From positions 1-53,304 of IMG/VR virus record IMGVR_UViG_3300028840_002576: 53,304 nucleotides of DNA, one strand, 5' to 3'. The notes under the pieces are model-generated. The model made no database searches. It was not told the DNA's origin and saw nothing but the letters and a program-made list of their open reading frames with translations. The number at the start of each line of letters is the position of its first letter. Position 1 is the first letter of the stretch. Source of the stretch: a virus. Made by a program: the position numbers and the translations under genes. This document shows positions 21,785 to 31,210 of this stretch, piece by piece.

Positions 21785-22106
21785 TATCGAGTTTATCAAA
21801 CCATTTGTCAGTATACCCGGACCTAAAGCCTCCGGGTTATCACTTGAACAATGCCTGGATTTTATGCATCATATGGAGCCCAGGACGTCTGGCTGGGAAC
21901 GGGTAATCACCAGGGACATCTATGGAAGGTGCCGGCATTGCAAGGCGCATTGTGGGTATGTCCGGATCCCAGCAAACCTTACATCGTACAGGGACATGAG
22001 GCTGCAGTCTGAAAGCGAACGGGACATGAAGACGGTCGAATTCCATTGCGAGGCCTGCGGGACCTTTACAAGGGTTGCGTACCAGGACCCTATCGCATTA
22101 ATGTAA
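21762..22106 (+). CDS. Zinc-ribbon protein with GTG start (114 aa)
   Basis: 114 residues; GTG at 21762 is supported by GGAGG six bases upstream. CRHCKAHC (about 57-64) and CEAC (about 96-99) form a zinc ribbon. Overlaps the previous gene by 23 bp. Unknown function. Confidence 0.5.
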   Translation: MTNSERYNIEFIKPFVSIPGPKASGLSLEQCLDFMHHMEPRTSGWERVITRDIYGRCRHCKAHCGYVRIPANLTSYRDMRLQSESERDMKTVEFHCEACGTFTRVAYQDPIALM

Positions 22107-22122
22107 AAACATCATAAACATC

Positions 22123-22146
22123 TTGACATGCTGTACATTCCAAGGG
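22123..22146 (+). promoter_or_regulatory. 24-bp late-type motif, copy 4, before the portal operon
   Basis: TTGACA, interior TGCTGTACATTC, then CAAGGG (no TATAA). Placed after a stop and just before the gene at 22160 and the portal. Confidence 0.55.
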
Positions 22147-22159
22147 GAGAGGTATTTCT

Positions 22160-22483
22160 ATGCTTGGAAAAAATGTCAGGATGTCCTCAAAAGATTTTCA
22201 ACCATTCTTACCGGATCATAAAGAGGGCTACCTCGAGCTTGAGCAGATCAGGCCCGGGGTTGTCTCTTGTCCATTCTGCGGAATCCTGATTGACATGAAG
22301 AACAATGCGTCAGTTAAGTCCTGCCATGAGGCTATCATGGTGATGTCTACGGACTCATGGGCCTCGGCGCCAATATGCAGTTGCCCTGGAGTGTGGGCGG
22401 TCTATTCGCCGAAAGAGGGGAAGTGGGCGGCAAGATATAATGCAAAGAAATCAAAGGGTTGGAGTAACCCTGAAGGAGAATAA
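22160..22483 (+). CDS. Zinc-ribbon protein before the portal (107 aa)
   Basis: 107 residues; CPFC (about 37-40), C51 and CSC (about 73-75) make a plausible zinc site in a beta-rich chain. Two bases before the portal start, so co-translated. Function unknown. Confidence 0.55.
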   Translation: MLGKNVRMSSKDFQPFLPDHKEGYLELEQIRPGVVSCPFCGILIDMKNNASVKSCHEAIMVMSTDSWASAPICSCPGVWAVYSPKEGKWAARYNAKKSKGWSNPEGE

Positions 22484-22485
22484 AG

Positions 22486-24651
22486 ATGGCGGAAAGATTG
22501 GGATCGACGTTAAACCCTGGGCAGCCGGCAATATCAGATCACAGTGGCATGGTCCGGATGATAGGAAATAAAGAGCTCGACCAGATCAACAGCAAGGAGA
22601 AGAAGGACGATAAGCTTCAGCAGAAGCCGGAGCTCATAGGAATTGTTTCTCACCTCTCTATGTTATGGGAAGCCGCGAAGAACGCTAAATGGAATATTGA
22701 CGATCGACTGGCAGGATGCGCAAGAAAGCGCAAGGGTATTTATGAGCCGGAGGACCTATCGGCTATCCGGGAATTCGGCGGATCCGAGATATACATGATG
22801 CTAACCAATGTCAAGACCAGGTCAATCGAATCTCAGATCAAGGATATCATATTACCGGCCGGGGAGAAGCCCTGGGGTATCGATCCAACAGCGGTCCCGG
22901 ATATACCAAAGGAAGTTGTTGAGCGGGTTGTCAATGGACTGAAACAAGAATTGATAGAGATTATGAGCGTATTCGGCCCTGGGCTCGAGATCACGCCCGA
23001 GATGGTCGATATCCGCATGGCAGAGCTAATGGATGAAGCCAGGGCGGAGATCCGGAAGGTATCAAGGAACCAGTGCACAGATGCAGAGGCCTCCGTCGAG
23101 GACCTGCTCCAGGAGGGTGGGTTCTATGACGAACTCGCTGATTTTATTAAAGATTTCTCCACTTACCTTACAGCCTTTATCAGAGGGCCTTTCGTATTGA
23201 ATGAGCGGCAGCTTGTATGGAAGCAAGGACCGGATGGCAAATCCTTTCCTGATTACGAGAGCAAGCCTGTCATGAAATATAAGAGGGTATCACCTTTCGA
23301 TATCTATCCTGCGCCGGCAGCCAAGAACCTAAATGATGGATACCTGTTTGAGCGCATGCGGATCCGGCCGGCAGACCTGCAGAAAATGAAAGAATCGGAA
23401 GGCTTCAGCAAGATAGCGGTCGAAGCCACCTTGACCTCCCACAGGGGCGGATATCTTACGAACTGGTTGTGGACCGACCAGGAGAGGGCAAACCTCGAGG
23501 GAAGGCCTCAGGAGATCACAGATCCTACCTCAGTCATCGAGTGCTTACTATTTCATGGTGACATACCGGCCAGGTTACTGGCAGAATTCGGTATCAAGCA
23601 TGACGGAGATATATCAGACTCGGTCCCGGTTGCGGCCCTAATTTGCGGCAATCGTTGCCTCATGCTTCGAGTTAATCAGCACCCGCTGGGATGGAAGCCC
23701 TACTATGGCGCAAGCTTCGATCCTTCAGCAGACTCTATATGGGGCATGGCGCCGCCAGAACTGATGGAAGACTGCCAGCGTATGTGTAACGCTTCAGCCA
23801 GGGCGATGGCAAACAACATGGGTATTGCCTCTGGGCCTCAGGTCGAAGTCTTCAAGGATCGGATATCACCGCAGGAAGATGCGGAACGTATGTGGCCCTG
23901 GAAGGTATGGAAAACAGAAAGCGATCCGGCAGGAGGCGGCAAGCCTGCAATCAATTTCTATCAACCGAGTCTTGTTACCAGTCAGTTGATGGAGATATTC
24001 AATTTCTTTTACAACCAGGCCGGCGAACAACTTGGCGTGCCAGCATATGACCAGGGATCCGCAACAGGAAATGTCGGAGGCGCCGGCCAGACGGCCCACG
24101 GCCTCGCGATGTTAATGACGGCATCATCCAAGATTATGAAGGACGCGATCGGCTACATCGATCGAAACGTCATCAAGAAAGTTGTTTTCCAGACATGGCT
24201 ATATGCGATCACCTCCGGAAAGATGGAATACTCCGGGGATATCAATATCGTTGCCAGGGCCTCTGAGTATTTAATTATCGCTGAACAACTCCAGGCCAGG
24301 CGCCAGGAATTCTTAGCGTTCACGAACAATCCAGTTGACCTTTCAATTGTAGGCGTCGACGGAAGGGCCAAGGTCCTCCGCGAGACAGTCAAGTCCCTGA
24401 AGATGGACGGGGACGACATTATCCCACCTGAATGGGAGATTAACGCAGCGCAAGGCCAGTTGCCAGGCCAGATGGGCATGCCAGGGATGGAAGGGATGCC
24501 AGGACCGGGAGGTCCTCAGGGAGGCGGAGGCGGACCGCAGCCAGGCCAGGATTTATCAGAAAAACCAGTAGCAGATCAACCACCAGCTTATGAGGAGCCT
24601 ATCGGAGGGAAGCCACCGGTTGTGCCTCTTGAGCGAATGGCTAATATGTAA
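22486..24651 (+). CDS. Portal protein
   Basis: 721 residues, the size of P22-like/podoviral portals. Shared text includes 'SPFDIYPAPAAKNLNDGYLFERMRI' (portal stem/wing region), 'QHPLGWKPYYGASF' and 'GMAPPELMEDCQRMCNASARAMANNMG', followed by the long helix region and a Gly/Pro/Gln-rich tail (about 655-700). Twelve copies form the ring at the packaging vertex, docking TerL and later the adaptor and nozzle proteins. Strong AGGAG site upstream. Confidence 0.85.
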   Translation: MAERLGSTLNPGQPAISDHSGMVRMIGNKELDQINSKEKKDDKLQQKPELIGIVSHLSMLWEAAKNAKWNIDDRLAGCARKRKGIYEPEDLSAIREFGGSEIYMMLTNVKTRSIESQIKDIILPAGEKPWGIDPTAVPDIPKEVVERVVNGLKQELIEIMSVFGPGLEITPEMVDIRMAELMDEARAEIRKVSRNQCTDAEASVEDLLQEGGFYDELADFIKDFSTYLTAFIRGPFVLNERQLVWKQGPDGKSFPDYESKPVMKYKRVSPFDIYPAPAAKNLNDGYLFERMRIRPADLQKMKESEGFSKIAVEATLTSHRGGYLTNWLWTDQERANLEGRPQEITDPTSVIECLLFHGDIPARLLAEFGIKHDGDISDSVPVAALICGNRCLMLRVNQHPLGWKPYYGASFDPSADSIWGMAPPELMEDCQRMCNASARAMANNMGIASGPQVEVFKDRISPQEDAERMWPWKVWKTESDPAGGGKPAINFYQPSLVTSQLMEIFNFFYNQAGEQLGVPAYDQGSATGNVGGAGQTAHGLAMLMTASSKIMKDAIGYIDRNVIKKVVFQTWLYAITSGKMEYSGDINIVARASEYLIIAEQLQARRQEFLAFTNNPVDLSIVGVDGRAKVLRETVKSLKMDGDDIIPPEWEINAAQGQLPGQMGMPGMEGMPGPGGPQGGGGGPQPGQDLSEKPVADQPPAYEEPIGGKPPVVPLERMANM

Positions 24652-24674
24652 AATAAAACAAGGAGGTTATACCA

Positions 24675-24839
24675 ATGGCAGACAATTCAAAAGTGAAATA
24701 CGTGACGAAGTCAACCGACTTGGATCCTGAAACCGGGAAGCCCAAGAAAAAGAAGACCACGGCTGGATCCTACAGCAAGCCCAGACGCAAAGGGTATGAA
24801 GACATGCTTAAAGAAGCCGGCACGGTCAGAGGTAAATAA
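24675..24839 (+). CDS. Small Lys-rich protein (54 aa)
   Basis: 54 residues, very basic ('PKKKKTTAGSYSKPRRKGYEDML'), probably disordered. AGGAGG nine bases before the ATG. Located between portal and fibre genes; a virion-associated basic peptide is possible. Confidence 0.55.
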   Translation: MADNSKVKYVTKSTDLDPETGKPKKKKTTAGSYSKPRRKGYEDMLKEAGTVRGK

Positions 24840-24875
24840 TAGGACCGATTAGATTTTATAAACCAGGAGGAACAA

Positions 24876-25058
24876 ATGGATAAGAGCAAAATGGCGAAAG
24901 CCGACACGACAGTTCATTACAATATGTTCGCCGGCGACGACGGCCGAAACAAGATGTCGAGATGCCTGCAGGATCACTGCAAGTGCGGAAAGGAATGTTA
25001 TTGCCTTCCGGATTGTGGATCTGTATCAAATGATCCGCTTGACATCGATGAGAACTAA
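24876..25058 (+). CDS. Small Cys-rich protein (60 aa)
   Basis: 60 residues with six Cys in 'CLQDHCKCGKECYCLPDC', a dense metal-binding or redox cluster. AGGAGG seven bases upstream. Unknown function. Confidence 0.55.
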   Translation: MDKSKMAKADTTVHYNMFAGDDGRNKMSRCLQDHCKCGKECYCLPDCGSVSNDPLDIDEN

Positions 25059-25062
25059 ACTC

Positions 25063-25086
25063 TTGACATATCGAGCATATTATAAA
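25063..25086 (+). promoter_or_regulatory. 24-bp late-type motif, copy 5
   Basis: TTGACA, interior TATCGAGCATAT, TATAAA. Five bases after the previous stop, before the TTG-start gene at 25110. Confidence 0.65.
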
Positions 25087-25109
25087 CTATGAGCCTGGGG
25101 AGGCATTAA

Positions 25110-25427
25110 TTGAATTACGATTTACCATTAGACAATGATGTAGCAAAGGCCGTTTATGCCCTCGGTAGATTCGACGCTGAATACGCCGGCGATTATCGGG
25201 CATTTAATAAGTTGCTGAATTACCTCAACAAAAAGGTTCAGTCAGGTGCGCTAAATGTTTGCACCGAGCAGCATAGGGACCAGAGGGATGACAGCAAGGC
25301 CTTCGACCGGGGATACGTTAAAGGCGTTCATACAGTTGTAAAATTCCTTCTCGAGTCATACAGTCATGGCGAGGAATTATTGTACACGAACGAGCCAAAA
25401 AACCCAGTCACAAAAAGGATAGTATAA
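25110..25427 (+). CDS. Hypothetical protein with TTG start (105 aa)
   Basis: 105 residues; TTG is supported by GGGGAGG seven bases upstream. Helical, charged; one Cys; 'DRGYVKGVHTVVKFLLESY' near the C-terminus. Shares one base with the next ATG (TAATG). Role unknown; position suggests a virion or assembly protein. Confidence 0.5.
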   Translation: MNYDLPLDNDVAKAVYALGRFDAEYAGDYRAFNKLLNYLNKKVQSGALNVCTEQHRDQRDDSKAFDRGYVKGVHTVVKFLLESYSHGEELLYTNEPKNPVTKRIV

Positions 25428-25921
25428 TGGCAAAACTGTATCATATCTTTTTCATAGCACAAAAGCAGCAGTTCAATGTCGCAGGAACCGACTATTATGC
25501 ATGGGTAATCAACTCCGAAGGGGTTGATTACTATTTCATGGAGCCCGGAGATGATAGGCCGGATGGGTATCCCGTTAGGAATATAGTAAAGGTTATGGCA
25601 TCCTCAGGATCAAATGACATGCTATATTACGTTACAAATAACAGTCAGGTCGCATTAGCATGCACAAACGCAAGTGAATTTGCGGGTGGAAGCGACACGA
25701 CAACCGCTTCCGCCTGGATATCATTTTTATCGCTAAGCTTTCTCGGCGAGGCCGCGCATTCCCAGTTCGCAAACGGAGCAGCAGCTAAATTGGTTATTCC
25801 ATGTAGGTGGAAAGACGGAGGTAACTGGGTAAATGGTACCCTCGGAGATTGGATATTAGCAGGAAGTCCAATGTCCGGATTTCATGCCGACGTGTCCGTA
25901 TCGATCTTTGGAGCAAAATAA
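25427..25921 (+). CDS. Probable virion-associated protein (164 aa)
   Basis: 164 residues, beta-rich and Gly/Ser/Thr-rich, no charge clusters, directly coupled to the lectin-like protein. This composition is usual for fibre or decoration proteins. No family recognised. Confidence 0.5.
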   Translation: MAKLYHIFFIAQKQQFNVAGTDYYAWVINSEGVDYYFMEPGDDRPDGYPVRNIVKVMASSGSNDMLYYVTNNSQVALACTNASEFAGGSDTTTASAWISFLSLSFLGEAAHSQFANGAAAKLVIPCRWKDGGNWVNGTLGDWILAGSPMSGFHADVSVSIFGAK

Positions 25922-28123
25922 ATGCAAAAAATAGTAGATATTAATACCAAAGAGGCAACATCAGATAAAATTGGCGGACTTACATCGCCATCATTATTAA
26001 GATCATCAAGCGCAACCTATCTCGACAAATACGGTGTATTGCGGACGTCTCACGGTACCAGGGATCAAATAATAAATACGTCTGCACAGAACGACTTAGG
26101 TAATGCGAATTGGGATTTGAATGTAAGGGCGGCAAACTCTGATGGCAATGAACTTATAGCTAATACAGAAAATAACTATCACGGTGTTGGCCTAAACAAT
26201 TTAACTTCAGCTTATTGTTCTTACATATTTAGCGGTGAGTTTAAACAAGGCGCTGTCCCTTTCGTATTTTTAAGGTTATTATCCGTAGGTGATGCTTATT
26301 TCAATCTTTCTAATGGAACAATTGGAACCGTTGATAACGCCACCACTTACGGACCTATCGATCAAGGTGATGGTTGGTATCGTTGTGCTATTATAGTGAC
26401 TGCCACCGCAGACAATCAGGACTTTTATATTTACGCGGCAGATACTGGAGAAGATAGAACATATGAGGGCGATAATTCGACCCCTTCCATATACGCCCGA
26501 AATATGATGATCGAAGAGATCCCATCTGAAAACACTTACGGACCAGAGCTTATAACAAATGGCGACTTTACAGCTTGGACCGGTGATGACCCGGATGACT
26601 GGATAGTGGATGCCGAGGACGGAAGCAACTATATAACTGAACACGTTGACGGTGCCAGATTGGTAAGTGATGCTTCTGCTGCACTTTATATGCGACAAAC
26701 TGCCACGACCACGGCCGGGAAATGGTATGAAGTATCTATAACTGTTTCTAACTATGTCGAGGGAGATGTCAGGTTTGGATGGGATGACGAGAGTAATGCA
26801 AATCTTGGAGTTACCGGAAACGGAACCTACAAGATGTTGAGGCTGGCCACAGATACCGGATCAACCGTAAGACTTTTTCGAGACAATAGCGGTGCAACAG
26901 ATCTTGTCTATTCTGAGGTATCCGTTAAAGAAATTCCAGACTATGCAGTATCCGCACCCAGCGACTACGTCAATTCAGACACGATACCAGCAGAAACACG
27001 AATAACGGAAGACGGTTTGCTAATTGAGGGTCAAGGGATCAATTTAATTGATTATAGCAATGATTTTTCAAATTGGTCTAAAGGTGCAAATGTTACTGTT
27101 ACCTCAGATGCCGCTATTGGCCCAGACGGAACAGTATCAGCGTCAAAGTATAATATATCAGCAGCGTCTGGTAGATCAGTAGAGGCATTCATTGGTGGAA
27201 ATGCCGCGAGTAGAACAATGACGTTTAGTTTATGGGTGTACTCTGAAGCGGCAACCACTCTTACCGTTCGTTTTAGACGAGACGATGGTATATCGGACGG
27301 AGCGTTCACCTCGCAACCTGTAGGAGGTACAGGAAAGTGGACAAGGTACTCTTGGACTCATACCTATAGTGCGAATTCAACTTATCAATACTCTCCATAC
27401 TTCTTTGATGACTCCGGGAATACCGGGGATATGTTTTACTTTTATGGTGCACAATTAGAAGAAACACCATATGCAACCAGTTATATACCGACCAACGGCG
27501 CGCCTACAGTTCGTTTGACTGAGGCCTCCGACGATGCAGATCTAAACGGGTATACCTGGACTACAGGATCTGGGGTAAGTGCGGCTCTTGCGGATGCCGG
27601 GACAGCTATAATTGAGTGGAAGGCATTGCAGGATTATGATGCAGTAGATACGACATTCAGGGGAATACTGAAGTTTGACGACGACACAAGCATTACAAGG
27701 TTTATTTATTTCGATTCGACCGAGGGAAAGATAAAGGCCTATGACGGGACTAATAATCCAGAGCAGAATAACATCGACTGGTCTGAAGGCGATAATGTAA
27801 TTTCGGTTGTAAGGTGGGACGAAAACCTCGATCCGCCTAACGGTATATTTGGCATGAGAAATAAATTAAACTCTGATTGGGATGCAGGCGACACGCCAGT
27901 AGATACAGCCTTTGACGGTGGATTTACTGACGATGGTGTGACAAGGGTTGCGTTCAATAATGAATTACCAATTGTAATAAGTCGGATTGTCATATACAAT
28001 GACTATCTTACCGACGAGGATATCGAGAGCGAAATTTGGACACTGGCGGGAGGCCATGGGTGGGGTAAAAGGCGATTCGGTCAAAGACGATGGAAAAAAA
28101 TATTGTCACCATGGCATTATTAG
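25922..28123 (+). CDS. Large fibre/decoration protein with lectin-like domains
   Basis: 733 residues. It contains two or three jelly-roll/CBM-like modules: about 50-200 ('NDLGNANWDLN' to 'IYARNMMIEEIP'), about 205-345 ('ELITNGDFTAWTGDDPDDW' to 'SEVSVKEIP') and about 375-520 ('DYSNDFSNWSKGANVTV' to 'EETPYATSYIPT'). The last ~180 residues look like a concanavalin-A/LamG-type domain ending 'IVIYNDYLTDEDIE'. These modules are typical of phage head fibres or tail fibres that bind glycans. Start lies immediately after the previous stop. Confidence 0.7.
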   Translation: MQKIVDINTKEATSDKIGGLTSPSLLRSSSATYLDKYGVLRTSHGTRDQIINTSAQNDLGNANWDLNVRAANSDGNELIANTENNYHGVGLNNLTSAYCSYIFSGEFKQGAVPFVFLRLLSVGDAYFNLSNGTIGTVDNATTYGPIDQGDGWYRCAIIVTATADNQDFYIYAADTGEDRTYEGDNSTPSIYARNMMIEEIPSENTYGPELITNGDFTAWTGDDPDDWIVDAEDGSNYITEHVDGARLVSDASAALYMRQTATTTAGKWYEVSITVSNYVEGDVRFGWDDESNANLGVTGNGTYKMLRLATDTGSTVRLFRDNSGATDLVYSEVSVKEIPDYAVSAPSDYVNSDTIPAETRITEDGLLIEGQGINLIDYSNDFSNWSKGANVTVTSDAAIGPDGTVSASKYNISAASGRSVEAFIGGNAASRTMTFSLWVYSEAATTLTVRFRRDDGISDGAFTSQPVGGTGKWTRYSWTHTYSANSTYQYSPYFFDDSGNTGDMFYFYGAQLEETPYATSYIPTNGAPTVRLTEASDDADLNGYTWTTGSGVSAALADAGTAIIEWKALQDYDAVDTTFRGILKFDDDTSITRFIYFDSTEGKIKAYDGTNNPEQNNIDWSEGDNVISVVRWDENLDPPNGIFGMRNKLNSDWDAGDTPVDTAFDGGFTDDGVTRVAFNNELPIVISRIVIYNDYLTDEDIESEIWTLAGGHGWGKRRFGQRRWKKILSPWHY

Positions 28124-28192
28124 AAGTACGAGGCATTTAACCTCAATCATACAAGACCGCCATCCCGAGCGGTATAGAAAAGGAGATTTATC

Positions 28193-28588
28193 ATGGGTTG
28201 GAGAGAAGACGTAAAAATAGGAGTCGGTCGCATTAGCGAACTGTACCTCGGAACAGGCAATGGCGATATGGGAACGAAAGTTACCACCACGCCTGCGAAC
28301 CTGAACCTTGTTACTACAGGCGTTGCCGCTGGTTACAAAGTAGCCAGAGGTACCGTGAGCGCGACAGCTTCAAAAGCAGTTGCAACCGGTCTAACCACCA
28401 TTCTCGGTTTTGCCCTGTCAGTCAATGGAGCCACCGCGACGCTGGTAAACGCAGCGCCTCAGTTGTCAGGAGCCATATCTGGCGGAACCTTGACCGTTTA
28501 CCGTTGGAAGCATACCGGTCCTTCGACAGCCACGCTGATTGCTGCCACCACTGGCGGATCAGTTGCGTGGGTAGCCGTAGGAACCTAA
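28193..28588 (+). CDS. Probable decoration/structural protein (131 aa)
   Basis: 131 residues, Ala/Gly/Thr-rich and beta-rich ('GTVSATASKAVATGLTTILGFALSVNGATATLVNA'), resembling small immunoglobulin-like or fibre-tip proteins encoded beside phage head genes. AAGGAGA eight bases upstream. Followed by a strong hairpin. No specific family assigned. Confidence 0.5.
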   Translation: MGWREDVKIGVGRISELYLGTGNGDMGTKVTTTPANLNLVTTGVAAGYKVARGTVSATASKAVATGLTTILGFALSVNGATATLVNAAPQLSGAISGGTLTVYRWKHTGPSTATLIAATTGGSVAWVAVGT

Positions 28589-28596
28589 TCAACTAA

Positions 28597-28629
28597 TATG
28601 GGGACAATGGATAATCCGGCGTCCCCATA
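28597..28629 (+). terminator. Hairpin, possible terminator
   Basis: TATGGGGAC (28597-28605) pairs perfectly with GTCCCCATA (28621-28629), 15-base loop, followed by AATTTAACC. The T-run is weak. It separates the fibre genes from the glycosyltransferase-sulfotransferase pair. Confidence 0.45.
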
Positions 28630-28655
28630 AATTTAACCTGGGGAGGAACAATACA

Positions 28656-29699
28656 ATGAAAAAGCTTAATATCTGCATGGTCTCATTTCATGGGTGTATA
28701 CGTGTTTTTAAAGAGACCCATATCCTGCAACAGGCCGGTCACACGGTCCACCACCTCGCAATGTCAGAAACTTTCGGATGGAATAAATACGAAACGCATA
28801 CCCTTTACGCGGACGAAGCCAGCGGCATCAGGGCGGTACAGATGCTCGACAATGCCGGCATCGATATATTCCACGTACACAATGAGCCTGACTGGATTGT
28901 ATCAATGGTCCGGAAGGGAACCGACAAGCCTATCGTCTATGACATCCACGACCTCGAACACCTTCGACACTCAGGAGGCCCTGACGAGCACGAATTAAAC
29001 GCTGTCCGCGATTGTGACGCTGTCATCCATACGTCAAGATATACTCAGGCCCAGTACGATAAGACCCATGGCCCGAAAAAAATCGACGGCATAGTATTGC
29101 CTAAGGTCCCCCGGGACTTTCTGGTACCAGAAAAGATGGCAAAGGCCTATGCACCGCATACCCTTGTTTATCAGGGAGGCCTCGCAGAGCAGGAGCAAAG
29201 ACACTACGGATCTGATGGTATTATGTACGAGAACTATCGATACTATGTTCAGATGGTATCCGGGATGGCCCTATGTGGATTCCAGTCCTTTTTATTTTCA
29301 GCCAGCACGCTGGTCGGCGGAGTCTATGAGGGAGCAGGCGCCATTGTCTTTCCGGCACAACCATGGATCACCTTATTAAAGGCGATCAGTCCCTATCAAA
29401 TAGGATTCGTCGGAGCAACAACGCATTGTGATCTGATGCAGTATTCAAGCCCAAACAAGCTATTTGAATACATAGCGGCCGGAGTTGTACCGGTTGTAAT
29501 GTATGCAAAGCACGCCGCAGAGATCACCGAGAACCTCGGTTGCGGAATTGTCCTGGACGTTGCGAACCCGATACAGGGACAGCTTGACCAGGACGAGATC
29601 ATAGAAAAACACAACCGCTTATTAGAGATCCGCGAATCGATTGTCATGGAGGATGAGCTTCCTGTCATCGAAGAGATCTATCAGCAATTATTATCCTAA
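28656..29699 (+). CDS. GT-B fold glycosyltransferase
   Basis: 347 residues. The N-terminal Rossmann half starts 'KLNICMVSFHG', with 'IDIFHVHNEPDWIV' and 'PIVYDIHDLEHL', typical of GT4-type enzymes. The C-terminal half carries 'SPNKLFEYIAAGVVPVV' (265-281), where the Glu-containing nucleotide-sugar motif of GT-B enzymes lies. It transfers a sugar from a nucleotide donor in the cytoplasm; acceptor unknown. It is followed by a sulfotransferase 12 bp downstream, so the product may be a sulfated glycan on the virion or on a host surface polymer. Confidence 0.8.
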   Translation: MKKLNICMVSFHGCIRVFKETHILQQAGHTVHHLAMSETFGWNKYETHTLYADEASGIRAVQMLDNAGIDIFHVHNEPDWIVSMVRKGTDKPIVYDIHDLEHLRHSGGPDEHELNAVRDCDAVIHTSRYTQAQYDKTHGPKKIDGIVLPKVPRDFLVPEKMAKAYAPHTLVYQGGLAEQEQRHYGSDGIMYENYRYYVQMVSGMALCGFQSFLFSASTLVGGVYEGAGAIVFPAQPWITLLKAISPYQIGFVGATTHCDLMQYSSPNKLFEYIAAGVVPVVMYAKHAAEITENLGCGIVLDVANPIQGQLDQDEIIEKHNRLLEIRESIVMEDELPVIEEIYQQLLS

Positions 29700-29711
29700 G
29701 GGGGGATTATC

Positions 29712-30401
29712 ATGGAGCAGTGGACACATATCGTAGGATTCACCAGGGGCGGAACTTCATGGATCAAAACGATCCTATCTAATCACCCGGAGATTACATC
29801 GGCACCAGGCGAGAACGTGATATTTCGGGATGAGAATAGGTGGCATGGAATAGAGCAAATGTTAATAGATGAATTCGGAAAACAGATGTATAAATTCCGC
29901 TTACACCTCTTAACCAAGGCGCCTCTTGATATGATGCACCTGGATCGATGGCAATTATGCTGCAGCCAGGCCAATATAGTTGTGATGATGAGGGATCCTC
30001 GAGATTGTGTGGCCTCTCATCACTTTGGCGATAGGCCATGGATGAACAAGGGCCAGAACGCAACGCCTCACGGTGTAATGGAGAAACTGAAGAAGTACCT
30101 CCTCCGGGCAGAGCCGTTCTTTACGTGTGACAACTTGACGGTTGTTAAATACGAGGATCTGCATATGGCACCGCTCGCAACTCTCGAGCACCTATTTAAA
30201 AACATGGGCATCGATAGCCGGCCAGAGGTAGTTGAATATTGCCATCAGAAATCTCGGTTTGAAGCCAGGACAGGCCGGAAGCCCGGGACCGAGGATCCTA
30301 TGGCTCATTTACGCAAGGGAATTATGGGGGACTGGAAGAGGATGGACTATGATTTTTCCCCATACAACGAATTTATCCGAGACTGCGGGTATGAAATATG
30401 A
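29712..30401 (+). CDS. PAPS-dependent sulfotransferase
   Basis: 229 residues with the full set of sulfotransferase motifs: 5'-phosphosulfate loop GFTRGGTSWIKT (9-20), 3'-phosphate motif RDPRDCVAS (94-102), the 'VVKYEDL' strand (144-150) and the C-terminal RKGIMGDW loop (201-208) that contacts PAPS. His104 or nearby residues may be the base. It would sulfate a hydroxyl, most likely on the glycan made by the neighbouring glycosyltransferase (inference). AAGGGGGA upstream. Cytosolic, no membrane anchor. Confidence 0.88.
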   Translation: MEQWTHIVGFTRGGTSWIKTILSNHPEITSAPGENVIFRDENRWHGIEQMLIDEFGKQMYKFRLHLLTKAPLDMMHLDRWQLCCSQANIVVMMRDPRDCVASHHFGDRPWMNKGQNATPHGVMEKLKKYLLRAEPFFTCDNLTVVKYEDLHMAPLATLEHLFKNMGIDSRPEVVEYCHQKSRFEARTGRKPGTEDPMAHLRKGIMGDWKRMDYDFSPYNEFIRDCGYEI

Positions 30402-30549
30402 AGTATTCAAGCTACTTATGCGCAATTGCAAGCATTGTCAATGCTATGCGCAGGACTTAAAATACTGTTATTGTTTACAAAAATTTATATTCCAAATGGG
30501 AGGAGAGGAAAAATGCAAGAAAATCAGCAAGATACTAAAAGAATCATAA
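30391..30549 (+). CDS. Small Cys-rich protein (52 aa)
   Basis: 52 residues from the ATG at 30391 with six Cys ('NCKHCQCYAQDLKYCYC'), a dense possible metal site. Overlaps the sulfotransferase end by 11 bp; ribosome site weak. GCTACTT occurs at 30411. Uncertain. Confidence 0.4.
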   Translation: MKYEVFKLLMRNCKHCQCYAQDLKYCYCLQKFIFQMGGEEKCKKISKILKES

Positions 30550-30755
30550 CACCGGAACAGATCAAACAGGGCGAATGTATGGACAAGATCAATACGATCC
30601 TGCATCAATATAACATGGCTCTTGTTCCCATCTTCAAATTCGACGGCGTCCGCCTGGATGCCAGGGTTGCCATTACAGAAAGGCCGAAGCTTGGACCGGA
30701 CGGAATGCCCTTGCCGCCTGCACCGACACCTTGCATGAAGGGAGGCGCCAAATAA
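30513..30755 (+). CDS. Small hypothetical protein (80 aa)
   Basis: 80 residues from the ATG at 30513, just after GGGAGGAGAGG. N-terminal helix ('PEQIKQGECMDKINTILHQY'), a short beta part, then a Pro-rich end ('GPDGMPLPPAPTP'). Similar small phage proteins with 'ALVPIFKFDG' are of unknown role. Coupled to the next gene (TAATG). Confidence 0.5.
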   Translation: MQENQQDTKRIITPEQIKQGECMDKINTILHQYNMALVPIFKFDGVRLDARVAITERPKLGPDGMPLPPAPTPCMKGGAK

Positions 30756-31153
30756 TGCCGGAATATCTCGAGGATATTAAAAAGGACTTCGAGGATAATT
30801 ATGAAGAGGTCCGGAAGCAATGCAAACCGATCACCTTTGATTCTGTTTTGTGGGCCAGGGAGTATAGAATGCACTCTATGAACAAGGGCCTGGATAAGCT
30901 GGGATTCAATCCAATGAATATCATGAACAATGCGACGACTCAGGAAATCGCAGAGGAGATGATCAACCAGGCATTAATCAAGAACGGTATCCATATCGAA
31001 GACTGGTCAGACAAGGAATGTGAGGAAGAGAAGAGAGGCCTCTACATCTTTAAGAATGGAGAGCTTGTATACTTTATCTCACATATCGAACAGAGTAACA
31101 ATATGATCGGAAAGAAAACTTTTACGGTCAGAACAAATATTGTTGTCAATTAA
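30755..31153 (+). CDS. Hypothetical protein (132 aa)
   Basis: 132 residues, acidic, alpha-beta; no motif recognised ('MPEYLEDIKKDFEDNYEEVRKQC'). The start is coupled to the previous stop. Followed by a 155-bp intergenic stretch holding GCTACTT (31159) and a late-type motif. Confidence 0.5.
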   Translation: MPEYLEDIKKDFEDNYEEVRKQCKPITFDSVLWAREYRMHSMNKGLDKLGFNPMNIMNNATTQEIAEEMINQALIKNGIHIEDWSDKECEEEKRGLYIFKNGELVYFISHIEQSNNMIGKKTFTVRTNIVVN

Positions 31154-31210
31154 ATTCAGCTACTTATGAATTTTTTATGGGGTGGAGCATTAAGAAACCG
31201 TATTTTATAG

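Noticed and set aside
1500-22300. Other TTGACAT strings (about 1502, 12136, 13559, 22295)
   Set aside because: They lack the TGTRYAT interior and the TATAA end, and lie within or at the start of genes.
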